Below are positions 44,713-57,030 of a stretch of DNA of 64,000 nt, in pieces. The translations under genes and the position numbers were made by a program. Source of the stretch: Pilatotrama ljubarskyi (Eukaryota > Basidiomycota > Agaricomycetes > Polyporales > Polyporaceae); the NCBI GenBank assembly GCA_022385805.1, contig MU277673.1, forward strand, positions 492,511-556,510, written 5' to 3'. Position 1 is the first letter of the stretch, and each line of letters starts with the position of its first letter. The notes below the pieces were generated by a model. That model searched no databases. It saw only the letters and a list, made by a program, of their open reading frames with translations, and was not told where the DNA came from.

Positions 44713-45083
44713 ATACACCGACGTGCCTCGTTCATACCCGGTCGATCATGGATTCTTGTACATACTTGACCTGCAGATCGTGCCTAATCGGAGTGTATTG
44801 TATCCGTGCTCGAAGGTTCAGCTTCTAAACTGCGCTTCAATTGTACTTCTTGAGCGCAGAGGACGAGTCTCAGGGCAACGCAGCAGAGTATCGATGCTCG
44901 GAGGACCTCTGCGGTTGCGGGGAACGCCACAAAGAGAGGCGCCACTAGTGCTGCACTGCCGCCGTCGGTTATTGGCTATAATCGGGTGCGCTGACGTCGC
45001 GCTTGCAAGCACCGGCAGGCCTTGCCACCTCCGCTCTCTCGGACTCATACCCACCACCTCTCCTGCATCCAGACATACACGCC
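44713..45083 (+). promoter_or_regulatory. Upstream region of the Blm10/PA200 gene
   Basis: The 371 bp between two genes in the same direction. A large frame crosses it but continues out of frame with the Blm10 exons, so I take it as non-coding. It must hold the Blm10 promoter. Confidence 0.35.
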
Positions 45084-48000
45084 ATGGACATACCAGACGT
45101 CTCTACCCTCTCAATCCGCGACACGGGGCCACGGAACCCGTCGCCCCCCATCCCGGAGGACATCCTGAACGCAACGGACCGCTACATGGTCAAGCTCCGC
45201 AACTATGCCCAGTCGATACCGTATTCCATCGAGCCCAACTCGAAGATGCAGCAGATGCTCGACTTCATCCTTCTCCGCATAGCACAGAGCGTCGAGGCCA
45301 AGGACTACGACCCCGGCCTGCTGCAATGGGACAGCATGCTGACCTAGTGAGCGCCTCCATTCCGCCGAATCCGTGGTCCGCTTGCGCGTCTGCTTACTGC
45401 GTAACTCATAGCTGGTGCATGCTCAAGTACCCAATCCCGAAAGAGAAGAGGATTGCTATCATCAAGATCTACTTTGGAGTATGCACCACCCCGGGCATGC
45501 CAAACCACATCGTGGCGGCCTGCGCCGACGGGCTGCAGGTGCTCACCCGGTCGAAGAAGAAGCTGTCAATCTATGATATGAGGCTGCCTTGGATGCCCAT
45601 CTACAAGATCCTCAGCAAAGACCTCTTCCTCACACGGCGCCAGTTTGAGATTAGGCAAGTGGCCCTGTCATCTCCTGCGAGCCGCAACTGTTAACGAATT
45701 TACCTCCCCGCACAGCCAAACTTCTTGGTACATGGGCTACATTGCTGAGAATGTTCGACGCTTCTTTCATCCCGCCGCAATTGACGAGATGCTGTCCACT
45801 TTTCTTCCTATGATGAATGGCACTAGCTTGAACGTGAGTACGGCGTTGTGGCCGAGACGGAACGGCGTTGACATCCCTTGCGTAGAGCATCCTCGCTTCG
45901 CAATACTACATGTTGACATTCTTGCCCTTGTCCCACCCTCAATCGTACCTGCCCATGCTATTCCGAGTTTGGGAGTCCGTCAATTCCTACATGTTCGACG
46001 ACCGCATGCTCCAGTTCCTCTCGAGACTGGCGGAGATGCACGTCGACCCTACCGTGAGTGATCCTCAGAGAATCGAAGAGATTCCAGACGATGCCAGGTC
46101 GGAAGGGGAAGGGCGGCCGAACTGGCCAAAGGATGACCTAGAGACCAAGTGGCGTTGGTCAGGTCTCTTCTCCGACGTCGGTATATTCTCAGATACCGAA
46201 TGGAACTTCATCATGGCCAAGTGCATGACATCCATGGGTACGTGCTCCCGCATGTATCTGACATTAGTACTCAACCGGGCACCTTGTGATCATATCAGAG
46301 ATACCCCTAGCAGATGCAGGTTCGCTAACCACCGGTCCCAACGCGGATGGTCAGGCGACCTTTGAGATGAACAGGCTACCCAAGCCGAGCTGGCGCATTG
46401 GTTGGTCCTATTGCTATAGCATGCGGAGTTTTGCTGACAGTACCGACGTGCCTCAGCGTCACTGGCTCGGATCATCGTATATTCCATGGCTCCAGACGGT
46501 ATGCCAAGTCCGGCATCAACAGCACCTACACCTCTCTTCACTCCGCTGGCGTCCGGGGCAAGCACACCCCTTCCACACCAGAACGATGGCCTCGGCGACT
46601 ACCTGTCCTCGCCGCTGGGGAAGGGCGGTCGTCTGAAGACGAAGACCTATCTTGCTGGGTGCAAGGCTCTCGATTCACTGGCCAAGCTGATCGCATCGAC
46701 GGAGAGTTTCTTCCACCCGACTAATTCTGGAAGCTGGACGTCTGATGTGCGTCTCCGTCGTCATCATCTCCGCGTATAATGAGAGATGGGTTGCTAACAG
46801 AATGTACAGTTGAGCGCATTTATCAAATACATCGTCTACGACTTCAACAAGCGTAGGTGTCCTCGTCGACGTTCCCGGCCGTGTGCTCATCCAATCAACA
46901 GGCTGGTATGAGGAACAACAGCCTGACTGCAAGACGCCAACGGTAAGCCGCCGCTGTCGAGACGTAGACCGGTTGCTCATGGGGACCATTGCTCCAGCAT
47001 CGGCGGCTCACTCGAGAAATCAAGCGTGAGCTGGTGAAGTGCCTTAGGACCGTCACACTTCTGGCCATGTTCTCTCAGGACAGTGCGACCGTCGCTAACA
47101 TCCAGAGCTGCATGAAGTCTATGAGTATCATGGAGCCCGACCTCATTCTGCACCCAATCCTCGAACGAGCCGTTCCTGCCCTCGAAGCGCTTGTTGAGGT
47201 ACGCTCTATGTCGCTTCTCTCCACGGTGTCACTGACCTCGAGAAAGACCCATCGCACGACCGCTGTGATCAAAGCCCTCGGGGCAGTTGCTCCGGCGATG
47301 GTCTGTCGTCATGTATACTACCCCGGTGCAAAGCACCTCATCCCCATTCTCGACCTCCTCCTCCCAGGTATCGACCTGGTAAGTTCAGTCAACACGGCCA
47401 AAGCCCACCATTCTAACTTATGTCTCTTTGATAGAATGATCCTCCTAAGACGGTTTGTTTACCCATTCTTGCACAGACAACCTAGAATAACATTCGTCTT
47501 ACAGTTCTGCACCACCTCCTTCATTTCTGAGGTCGCCCAATATATCAAATTTGGCGAATTGACGAATTACGAGGTTCCCATGGGCGACGGCGTTGACCTC
47601 ACTCAGCGTACCTCGAAGGAGCTTCCGGTCCTTGAAATAGAACAGTTCCCAGATGGCGTCGAACCAGGAAGCGAAGAGCGCCTCTCGAAGGAAGACGAAG
47701 ATGCCCTCCTGAGGGACAGCGCTGGGACCTTCGCAGACTGGGTAGCTTCATTCTTGCGCCGAGTCATACTGCTCTTCGAGAATCTACCCGAGGAGGGACC
47801 CAACGGGACAGCAGGCGGTGCTACGGAAGGTCGGTTCTCGTTACATGACGGCAGTTGGGTTGCTGAGTTCCGAGCTGGTCGCAGTGCAATTGGTCGACGC
47901 GGTATCTGGAGCCTTCAGCCAGATATGCGTGCATCTGTCCGAGCCGTTATACGACATGGTGCTTGGACTGGTCTATGATTACGCCACTCAGAATGTCCGC

Positions 48001-51000
48001 TCAAACGCGGTTCGCGCCATCCATCAACTCGTGGAATGTGTTGCGAACGCCGATCCTGTTAAGACGCTTGATCGCTTCCTTCCGTTCTGCGCACGAAGCA
48101 TCCGAACGGAACTCGAGCATGGCGCAAGCTCTCTCAGAATCACATCGTCGCGTTCAACGCCCCTACCCTCCGATGCTACGCTGCACTGGAGTGAGTTACC
48201 ATGAACTGTCATATATGCCCTTCGGGTGCTGATGTCCTCTACAGACCTCGCCATTCTCAGGGGGGCGATGTACAAGTAAGTGCCTCAGTCGCTTGACGAC
48301 GGACACCGCTGACACTGTGATACATTTGAAGTGATGGCCATGCGGTTCGTCTGCTGTTTCGTCTCCTCTGCACTTCGCATGCTCACAAGTTCACTCAGAC
48401 GCTCAAGTACCGAGAAGAGCTTATATCGTTGTTCAAGCTCTTGAACGAGAAAACCTTCTCCAAACGCGGGTATTCCTCTAGCGGCAAGCTCCTGTCCAGC
48501 ACTTTACTCACGCTCAGCCACACCTACCCTCTCGAGAACAAGTTCGTCAATCCTGACGAGTGGAATTCCGAAGGTTCGTCGTGCCGATACGGTGGAAAAC
48601 CTTGCTCATCACTCTTCTTCATAGAGTTCAAAGCGAACCATCACAAATATTGGGGTAAGCTATATCGCCCAGAGGACGTCAAGGTACTGCGTTCGCTTTC
48701 TTTGGGGTGCTCGCTCTGATTGTCTCCTGAAGCTCACGTGGCATGTCCCTACGGACGAAGAGATCGACTTCGTCCTGCGTATCTTCAGGGAGGTTGTGGA
48801 GCCTGTCCTTGACAAGCTGCATGGGCTTCTTGAGCCAGGTCAGTGACCTGTAGGTCCCTCATGAGAATGCTACTGACTCTCATCAGGCATCGTACGGGAC
48901 GCTGTCTGGAGAAATGACTTCTGCAGGTTTGTCTCACTGAGACTGTCGCTCCTATCCTGGCTGAACCCGAGGCTAGACATTTGAGCTTGGTCCGGAACGC
49001 TTTCTCCGGGATCCCGACGTTGGCAAAGGAAGTGATATCGCCAGAGGAGATGAAGGCGGCGATGGAGTCGAGCGACATCTTGTAGGCCGTCTTGTTTTCC
49101 GATGTAGCTGCAACTAACGGCTCCGCAAGGTTCGAAATCCCGGAGATGATTGCGTCCGTCGAGCCCCTGAACTCTGGGTTTGCCCTGTCGGATCCTGCCG
49201 ACCCTCGACACCAGTACATCACGGGCTTGCGTCGAAAGTTTGGCGAATTCCTCCACAAGGCATCAGTGTCCTTGCAACAGCAGGGAGAAGAGAACACAGT
49301 CGACGCAGTGCACGGACTCGTAAGTCTTGAGTTCTGCTTCATGGGATGCTCCTCACCCAAGATATCTGGTAGTTGCGGTCTATCCGTACATTCTTGCTCG
49401 AGTACGGCGATAGTAGGGACAGGTAAGCCGTGAACTGCGATGTGACGATTCAGTGTCTCATGGGCATCCCGTAGCTACTACCTGCAGTCGGATCGGTACC
49501 AGAGTGAGATGAACATCGCACGCCACTATGCTGGGCAGAAGGTTTGGCCACGCGCGCTCTATGTGAGGCGGGCGAGGTTTGTCTCGTAATTTCTTCTACA
49601 GCAGGGGGGGTTACTGATATCCTCCGCAGACTCTACCACGCAGCTCGGTTGCGTTGGAACTCCATCGAAAGGAGACGAGGACCGCTGGAGGACCTGCTGG
49701 TCGACGATGTGACGCAGTGGTCTATGTGGAACTACGCAACCGGTAAGTCACTTTAGATAAAGTTGATGCGAACACGCTGACATTCCCACAGTCAGGGAGT
49801 AAGTCTGCGCCTAACCCCCTCTTCTGAGAGAGCGACACTGACGCATGGTCTCGTAGGTCGAGCCAGGCCTTACTAGACAGTCTATGTAACGTGAGTACCT
49901 CGCCTTCAGAATTGTTTAACATATCTGACACTCTGACGGGTAGACCTTTGATGGCGTGAGAAGGCGCTGCTTGCCTACCCTTTACAAGGCCCTTGAGCCA
50001 GGGACGGAGGATGACCGTATGAAGGGAGCCCTCTGGACGTTGAACCTGTCCAGCTTCGGTAAGTGCGAAGCCACCCAATGTCACGGGCACGGATGCTCAT
50101 ACTGAAATGGCGCCACCCAGCGAAATATGCTATGAGCGGTATGTCTCATGAGCTGGAACTCTACATCGTTGCTAATGCTTCCATAGAGCCGACGCTCGCG
50201 ATCGACTTCGTCAAGCGCTTATTCAGCTGCCAGCACAATGAGAAGGTGCAGTAAGATAGGGCCTTTCCTGCTCAGAATATGAAGTACCAACCTCTTGCAG
50301 GCATCTATCCAGGATTGTGTGGCGTCCTTGGCCGAGACATGTGAGTCTAGTTTGTCAAGCTTTAGTGCTTGCGCGTTGCCTAATGGTTTTGTTTAGGCCT
50401 GAACAACTTCGCCGAACCAAATCATGTGGTGTACGAAGTTGAGAACGACGATCTTAATCTTGCCCTGAAGAGCCTGAAAGCTTTGGTCCTTGCGCCTTCA
50501 CAAGCCGACTCCGACGAAGTCGTGGTGAGGTGCAAGAATCAGCGAATGGAGCGCATTTCAGTAGCCGATCGCGCAATAGCACAAACTGTAAGTCAAAATA
50601 TAGTGTATTGGCGGCACCCTATTGACCCTCGTTGTAGACGGATATGCTCCTGGAGATTGCAAATGATACTCGTACGCACTGGCGATACGCCATTGTCGCC
50701 GTCCGCTGTCTCCGATCACTCCTCAGGCGGGATGCGCCCTTCAAGGCGGCGCATGTGCGATACCTGTTCAGCAAGACTCACGACTCCAATGCAAGCATGG
50801 TAAGCGCTTGCGTCCCATCGTACCTGATGCCTACTGACAATATTTATTCTAGCGCTACGTGAGTTGTAGTCCTAGTGCTGCAGCTGCATTCAGCTGACGT
50901 GCCCACAGTATTCACAGAGAGCAATCATGAAGATCTCTCGTTTCATCAAGTTGCGGTCGCTTGCGAATGGACCAGTCGATCTCGCGCTCGAGCAGAACTA

Positions 51001-53699
51001 TAATCCATTGCGGAGGAAAGTTGTGGTTCACGACTTCACACGCGAGTACTCAGAGCGTTTGTTGAACGAGTATCGGAAGCCCCTGGACCTGAAGCGTGCT
51101 CAAGAGGAGCCGTGAGTGGAGTGTCCAAGTACATCGGCATTGGCCTCTGACTGACGAGAGATTAGGATGCTGCGGGACAAGATCGGGTCTGGTTGGGTTG
51201 TTTGGGACAAGACGGCAGATTTCTTCCTAGCTCCGCATCCTTCCAAGTCGACGTTCTTACCTTGGGATACGGGCTGCGATGAGGCGGTTACAGCGATCCG
51301 TGAGATTGCCAAGGACACCTCGTTCTGGAAGAAGCTGTCCACGCACTATTCCGCCGAGAATAACTCGGATGTCATCCTCCAAGACAACCTCTGCTGTGTC
51401 AAATCGATATGTGAGGGTTGCTCTACAGATTATCCGCCGCATTGCTCATGCGTTGTGCTCTCCTAGTCCAACTCTTGGACGACGAGCCCCTGGAAGTCTT
51501 GAAGCCTATCGTGGAGGAGCTGCTTATAGACAAGGACAAGAACAAGCAACGTGCAGCCGCCGAGTTCCTCGCGGGTGTCATTGCTGGTATGATCTACTGG
51601 TCCCTCCCTGCTGCTCGCTCTTGTGCTCAGTATGCCCGCAGGTTCGAAACACTGGCCGACGGATGCCCAGGTCAAGTTCTGGAAGTGGTTCACGCCTCAT
51701 ATGGAGACGATCTTCAGTCAGAAAAGCAACGAGTCGCTGTCCGTCTGGTCTTCCTTCTTTGAGGTGTGCTTGCATCTATCTAATGCTTGAATGTACTGAG
51801 GGCCTCTGCAGCATGTGTTCTACAACAAGGACCCCCGCCGCCTCCAGCCCATCGTGGATCGCATCATGGAGGAGTTCAAGATCGTCGACTTCAACGGCGA
51901 GTCTACCTTCGAGATCATCCAAGTCCTATGCTTCTTCCGAGCGTTCTACGAGCAGCTCGGCTTGAAGTTCACGCCATGGGTTGAAGAGGTCCTCGATAGA
52001 TGTTGGGCGGAGCTAAAGTGCGAACATGAGGATGTGAGCTGAGTCTAGAGTTCTCTTTCTCCAATCCTCCGATTGACGACCTGTCCTGCAGGTGCTAGCG
52101 TACTTCAGCGAGATCTTCGCATTCTGCGGAAAGATCATGGTGAGTGCCAATATCTCGCTATCGAGCAGGCGGATTCTGACTCCAAGCAGTGGCGACCGAG
52201 CCCCTCCTTACTTACCCCAGAGACATTCGTACGCGAGTGCAGGACGCTTCCAGGCTTCGCTGACATTATGGGCGTTCATGGGGTCTTCTACGAAGAACGG
52301 GTCATGGAACTCGTGAAGCAGTTCCCCGTCTGGCGCAAGGAGCGGCTACCAGGTGTCCGTGCCTTCCAGTCAACCTATGACCGGTGCGTATTCACAGTCA
52401 CAGGGTTCTTCGCGTGTATCTGAGGCAGGGGTAGCGTCGGCATCCTGGTGTGCAAGTGGTTGTTCCAGCTCATTCATGACACGAACGCCGTCTCGGCCTT
52501 TGACTACATACTCCCGCTCATGGTACGCCTCTTGGTGATTATCACCGTAGCTGCATGAATTGACATGCAACTGTAGCCTGAGCTCATCCGTTTCACTGAA
52601 AGTCAGTGATCTGCGCGGTCGATCAGACATCCGTGCTGACATGTCCCTAGTCAACGACAATGATGACCTCGCCTACCGGGCCAAGTTGCTCATGGTCCGG
52701 ATGTGCGGCGTGATCATCCCCCGCCAATTCATCGATCCTCTGCTGGAACAGATCTTCAGTGCCATCACTACCTCTCCCGTAAGTGGTGTAACGGTCTCTT
52801 ATGTGGACCCATCACTGAGCACTATAATAGTCATGGAGGGTCCGCTTGAAAATCCTCCCACTGGTGCAGGGTATGTACGTCATCTCACTTGATGAGTTCC
52901 GGGAGCTGACGCGTGCTTTAGTGTTCTACTTCCGTCAAGCCTTCTTGATAAGCGATGCGAAGTTAGTCGAAATGGTGGAGGTGCGTACACACGAATATAA
53001 TCGAGCCGCGGTTGTGGCTCAGCCCCGCACTCTGGACAGGTCATCTGCAGGTGCCTTGACGACGAAGTCGTTGAAGTGCGGGAGATGGCTGCGACGTAGG
53101 TCCTCTCGACACCGGTAGTGTATCATTGCTGACAGGCTTCTCAGGACGCTATCTGGTATTCTCCGCCTGTCACCTCGCCGGAGCGTCATTGCCCTCAAGG
53201 TATGCCATCATGCGGGGATGGCGTAACATCGTCTACTTACGCTCGCCAACAGGATCGGTTCGTCCGCCTCATCAAGAACAGCAAGCTCCCTCAAGACCGC
53301 AAGTCGCCTGCATACAACATCGCCTTGCGTCAGCTGCACGCCGCGATCCTCGGCATCTGCGCTCTCATCGACAGCTACCCGTACACCATCGAGCGGTGGA
53401 TGCCGGAACTGCTCACCAGCGTCCTCGCTGAACATACCTACGATCCGGTGAATACTGTGGGCTATTGCGCTCGTGCAATTGCTGATAGATGGGTAGGTCC
53501 CGATCTCGACGACGGTGAGGAAGTGCGCGAGCACGTTCCGCAAGACACATCAAGATACCTGGCACGAGGATTCGAAGAAGTTCTCGGAGGAGCAACTCGC
53601 CTCTCTGTCGACGCTGCTGTCCGGATCCTCGTACTGTGAGTGCATCTCTCAGTGATCTCTTGAAAGCTGCTATTGATTCTACTCTACGCAGACGCCTAA
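45084..53699 (+). CDS. Proteasome activator Blm10/PA200
   Basis: Giant HEAT-repeat ring that caps the 20S proteasome in an ATP-independent manner and promotes degradation of peptides and acetylated histones. The gene spans 8.6 kb with more than twenty short introns; the spliced protein should approach 2000 residues. ATG 45084 begins MDIPDVSTLSIRDTG, then YAQSIPYSIEPNSKMQQMLDFILLRIAQS. Conserved helices appear throughout, such as YIAENVRRFFHPAAIDEMLS, ADGLQVLTRSKKKLSIYDM (upstream), VKCLRTVTLLAMFSQDS and, late, DKDKNKQRAAAEFLAGVIAG, equivalent to the RCAAE-AGL-RG segment of PA200. The 3' end is decisive: RKCASTFRKTHQDTWHEDSK, then FSEEQLASLSTLLSGSS and, through a splice to an 8-base terminal exon (53692-53699), YYA-stop. 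Tyr-Tyr-Ala is the HbYX-type tail by which Blm10 and PA200 open the proteasome gate. Confidence 0.95.
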
Positions 53700-53991
53700 A
53701 CGCTGCACCTCTTGAAATGATCTACTCGGACCTTTCTTGCTCTACCAGCCCCTCGCTTCGGGGTATAGCATACTGACAACTTGCTTGTAATCGATACGTA
53801 CATTTTGAGTCCGGACTCGGAACGCTTTCCAACCACACCTATACAAGTCCAGCCGGAAGGAAGCACGACCGATAAAATCCACAAGTTCACATTGTCCTGA
53901 AACCCGAAACAATCCTAGATTCATTACGGAGAGGTACCGGAGGGACTACTACTAGTGCTCTTAAGTTATCCGGGGCCGGAGACGAGCGTCT
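53700..53991. other. Convergent 3' intergenic region
   Basis: Between the stop codons of Blm10 (plus) and the HIT protein (minus); it should hold both 3' untranslated regions. Confidence 0.45.
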
Positions 53992-54981
53992 TCAGACCTG
54001 CAAGTGGGGTATCGAAGCGTCCGAAGAAGGTCCTGGGTGCAGCTGGGCTCGGGTGGTGCCTGGGGTGGGCGGGAGGAGGTTGGGGCTGGCCTCCCCTCGT
54101 TCGGGGTCAGCGATGAGGAGCCCGGCGTCGGTAGTCTCGATTCCGTCCGCGGTGCCGCGCCGGGCTCCAGCGTCTGGTACGAAGTCGATCGGTCTAGGGG
54201 TGGCGCCGGAGCGTACGCGGTTGTTGGACGTCTCCTCGCTGGAAGTAGAGCACGAACAGCGGGCAAGGGGGAGGGGTGGCTGAGTGGATGAGACGAAGAG
54301 AGAAAGGAAAGCGGCTTACCGAATCTCAGCGACGAGGTCATCGACCTCGTACCAGGCTACAGAGCTGTAGGCTACGCTGCGCCACCAGCCTAAGCGGTCT
54401 GCGGGGAGGACGTATGCGTGCGCGTGGAGGTGGTCTGTGACGGGGATTTTGTTGTCCTTGAAAGGGGGTGTGATGAAGCCAATGCGAAACTTTTCGCGGG
54501 TGGCGCGGAGGTGCTGGGTTGCGTCGAGCGGGTTCTGTGTATGGGTGGAGACGGGAGAGGCTAGAGGGGAGGATGAGGATGTTTGGAGGGATGTGAGGAG
54601 ACGATGGGAGAGGTCGCGGAGGGTGACGAGGAGAGGGAGATCACTTGACGACTGCGGAAAGCGACAGCGTCAACAGGAGCCGCGCTTTGTGTGGGCGGCG
54701 TGGAACTCACGAGGGTATATAGTGAAGGGACGTGCAGACTTTGGATGGAGATGTCAGCGCGAGAGAGCAAGGCTGGGAGGTGAAACATACTTGAAGACTA
54801 CGACGATATGGCCCTTGCTGGAGACAGGGTTGGCAGTCTCGCGGTATACGGTGAAGTTGTCGTCTCTCCAGAGGATCTCTGGCGGTGATGCGTTGGAAGG
54901 AGAGGAGGGCGAGAGTGCTGCAGCGGATGCGGCGGCGACGATGCCGCACATGGGGCAGCCGGGCTTGGGTGCGAAGGCCAT
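53992..54981 (-). CDS. HIT (histidine triad) family protein
   Basis: Likely nucleotide hydrolase or transferase of the HIT superfamily. ATG 54981 starts MAFAPKPGCPMCGIVAAA, followed by ILWRDDNFTVYRETANPVSSKGHIVVVFK, the first half of the HIT fold. A short exon gives HVPSLYTL, then DLPLLVTLRDLSHRLLTSL. Next comes FRIGFITPPFKDNKIPVTDHLHAHAYV with the triad [30 protein letters not shown] ends the domain. The last exon (acceptor near 54240) encodes a disordered tail, EETSNNRVRSGATPRPIDF, to stop at 53992. The N-terminal C-x2-C is unusual, although similar pairs occur in some HIT proteins. Substrate unknown. Confidence 0.82.
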
Positions 54982-55439
54982 GGCAGAGGACAAGCAAGCG
55001 GGGAGCAGAGTGCCAGGGGAGAGGTGGGGGTGTGCTGAGAATAACGAGCGAGGATCTCTGGCTGCGGAGTGGCAGATGCAGAGGAAGAAGCAGAGACTGC
55101 GAGCGAGCGAGAGGCGGTGACAACGGGCGACTGTGCGAGATCTCCTCCGAAACACTCGCTCGCCCACTCTCCCGCACCCGTCCCGCAACAACAGGCGCTC
55201 ATCCTCGCCACGGTGGCTGTGCTGTTCTTCCGCTGCCAAGCGTGCGTTCGACAAGGCCGTCCCTAAGACTAACCAGCTTCTCCCACCAGCGCAACTCTCG
55301 TACAACTGCACTCAGAAAGGCAGCGTGGTGGGCGCGAGACTGAGCGTCGTCCGGAGAATAACAGTGCGCTCGTCAGCTTCGCGGAGGCCAAGAACGATAC
55401 CAAGCGCCCTCAGCGTCCCTCCCCTCCTCCATCATCAGT
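54982..55439. promoter_or_regulatory. Divergent promoter region, HIT protein and Trax
   Basis: The 458 bp between two divergent start codons. Overlapping frames on both strands show no family character. No TATA box is seen. Confidence 0.4.
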
Positions 55440-56527
55440 ATGACCTCACCCAGGACGTTCGTCTCTCGCGACTCTATCCTGCACGCTTTTGAACAGTTCA
55501 GAGACGAGCTCGACGACCATAACGACAGAAGAGAACGTCTCATCAAGGTCAGTCCACCGCCCCATATATCATCCTATCCTTTCAGTCTTGTAGTACGCAT
55601 TCGTCCCCGGGCCGTGCTGAGGCCACTGTCCAGTCCAGTCGCGACATAACAAACCTCTCCAAGAAGCTCATCTTCCTCCTCCACCGCACCGTAACAGAGG
55701 ATCCCACAGCGTCTGATGATCATGTCCTCGGTGCCCGAGCGGCCGCGCGCGCAAAGGGTAAACTGCGTGAGATTCAGTCGCACTTCGCCGCGCTACGCGA
55801 AGAACTCGCAGGCGACCGCTTCTGGCGCTACCAAAGAAACGTCTCGCCTGGTCTGCAAGAGTACATCGAGGCACTCAGCTTCGCCCACTATCTCGAGCAT
55901 AGGTCTCTGATATCCTACAACCAAGTGCAGTCTACTCTGTCTGACCCGGAAGGCAATCCGGTAAGCAGCGGTATCTGCCCTGGTATGCTATAACTCGCTT
56001 ACAATGCGCGTCGCAGTACTTCGTATTGCCATTGGAGGACTACCTGCTTGGTCTCGCAGATCTCACAGGAGAGCTCATGCGTTTTGCGATTGCTGCCATC
56101 CCCAGGCGCGGCGGTAGACAGAAAGCCGCCGATGTATGCGCTTTCGTACGCTCTTGCAAAGCAGGTGCGGTCGGCCTCTTCTGTCCCACGCTGTGAAGAC
56201 TCATCGCGTGGTTACATACAGACTTCGAGGGTTTAACGCCATACTTCAAGGAACTGCGCAAGAAACAGGCGGTCACTACGCAATCTCTCGAGAAGATAGA
56301 AGACGGTCCGTGCTTTATGATGCCCTCTCAATCCGATGGACTGAGCTCGTTTCTCCACAGCTGCTTACGCGGTCGTCGTGCGCACCTCGGAGTACGATAT
56401 GCCGCCAGAGTTGCTGGATGACCTTGTCGCCCAGACCATGTCACGCGCCGCCGACCACAGTATGTACGGCGAAGAGCCGAGGCGCAAAAGAGCACGAGAA
56501 TCCGAGTACGACATGGATGATGACTGA
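55440..56527 (+). CDS. Translin-associated factor X (Trax)
   Basis: Partner of translin in the C3PO RNase, which in animals and fungi processes small-RNA passenger strands and tRNA fragments. ATG 55440 begins MTSPRTFVSRDSILHAFEQF and RDELDDHNDRRERLIK. Spliced exons give SRDITNLSKKLIFLLHRTVTE, FWRYQRNVSPGLQEYIEALSFAHYLEHRSLISYN, LPLEDYLLGLADLTGELMRFAIAAI and ADFEGLTPYFKELRKKQ, then TQSLEKIEDAAYAVVVRTSEYDMPPELLDDL. The glutamate of GELMR and the aspartate of KIEDAAYA sit where Trax carries its catalytic acids, so activity is probably kept. It ends with a basic stretch (EPRRKRARE) that could be a nuclear signal. Translin itself is not in this window. Confidence 0.95.
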
Positions 56528-57030
56528 GGTTGCCTGGTGCGCATACGTGAACCCATATATCTGTAGCACTCTCGTGCAGACCGTACTGTCGCCGGGTGGA
56601 TATGAATCGAGTAGCATGACGAAAAGGCTTTGTACGATATACCGCTTATCCTCTAGTGTAGCTGTCCCTCGCATGTCATGCATGTCTACTGGATCCGTCG
56701 CATCGTTAATCTCCAGCCGACCAAGGTTGAGATTGTGAAAGTGTATTATAGGACCTGTCGAATTCCAATGTAGGCCGGTCAGACCCATCTCGGCAAGTGA
56801 GCGTTCCGCGATCTCCTGCAGGCCAACCCTGCTCCATGCCTCGTTGACTCCTGCAGGCAGTCCTTGTATACTGATAAACACCAACGACTCCCACTAGTTC
56901 TTCGCTTGGCTGGCTCTCGCTCTTGTCTAGACGATTCCATCCTCAGCGGCCCTCAGCCTCAGCTCTTCTCTTTGGGCTCCTCTTCGCACTTGACCCCCGG
57001 CGGGCGACATCTGCTACTGTACATACCATC
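56528..57030. other. Intergenic region, no supported gene
   Basis: Between Trax and the next gene in the same direction. A frame from 56923 runs into the next gene in phase, but its extra 36 residues look non-conserved. Nothing else is seen. Confidence 0.4.

Noticed and set aside
44723..45694. A 323-codon plus-strand frame across the Blm10 start
   Set aside because: Out of frame with the Blm10 first exon and including its first intron; no family content.
54437..55120. A 227-codon plus-strand frame
   Set aside because: Antisense to the HIT gene, no motif, rich in Arg/Gly as expected of a shadow frame.
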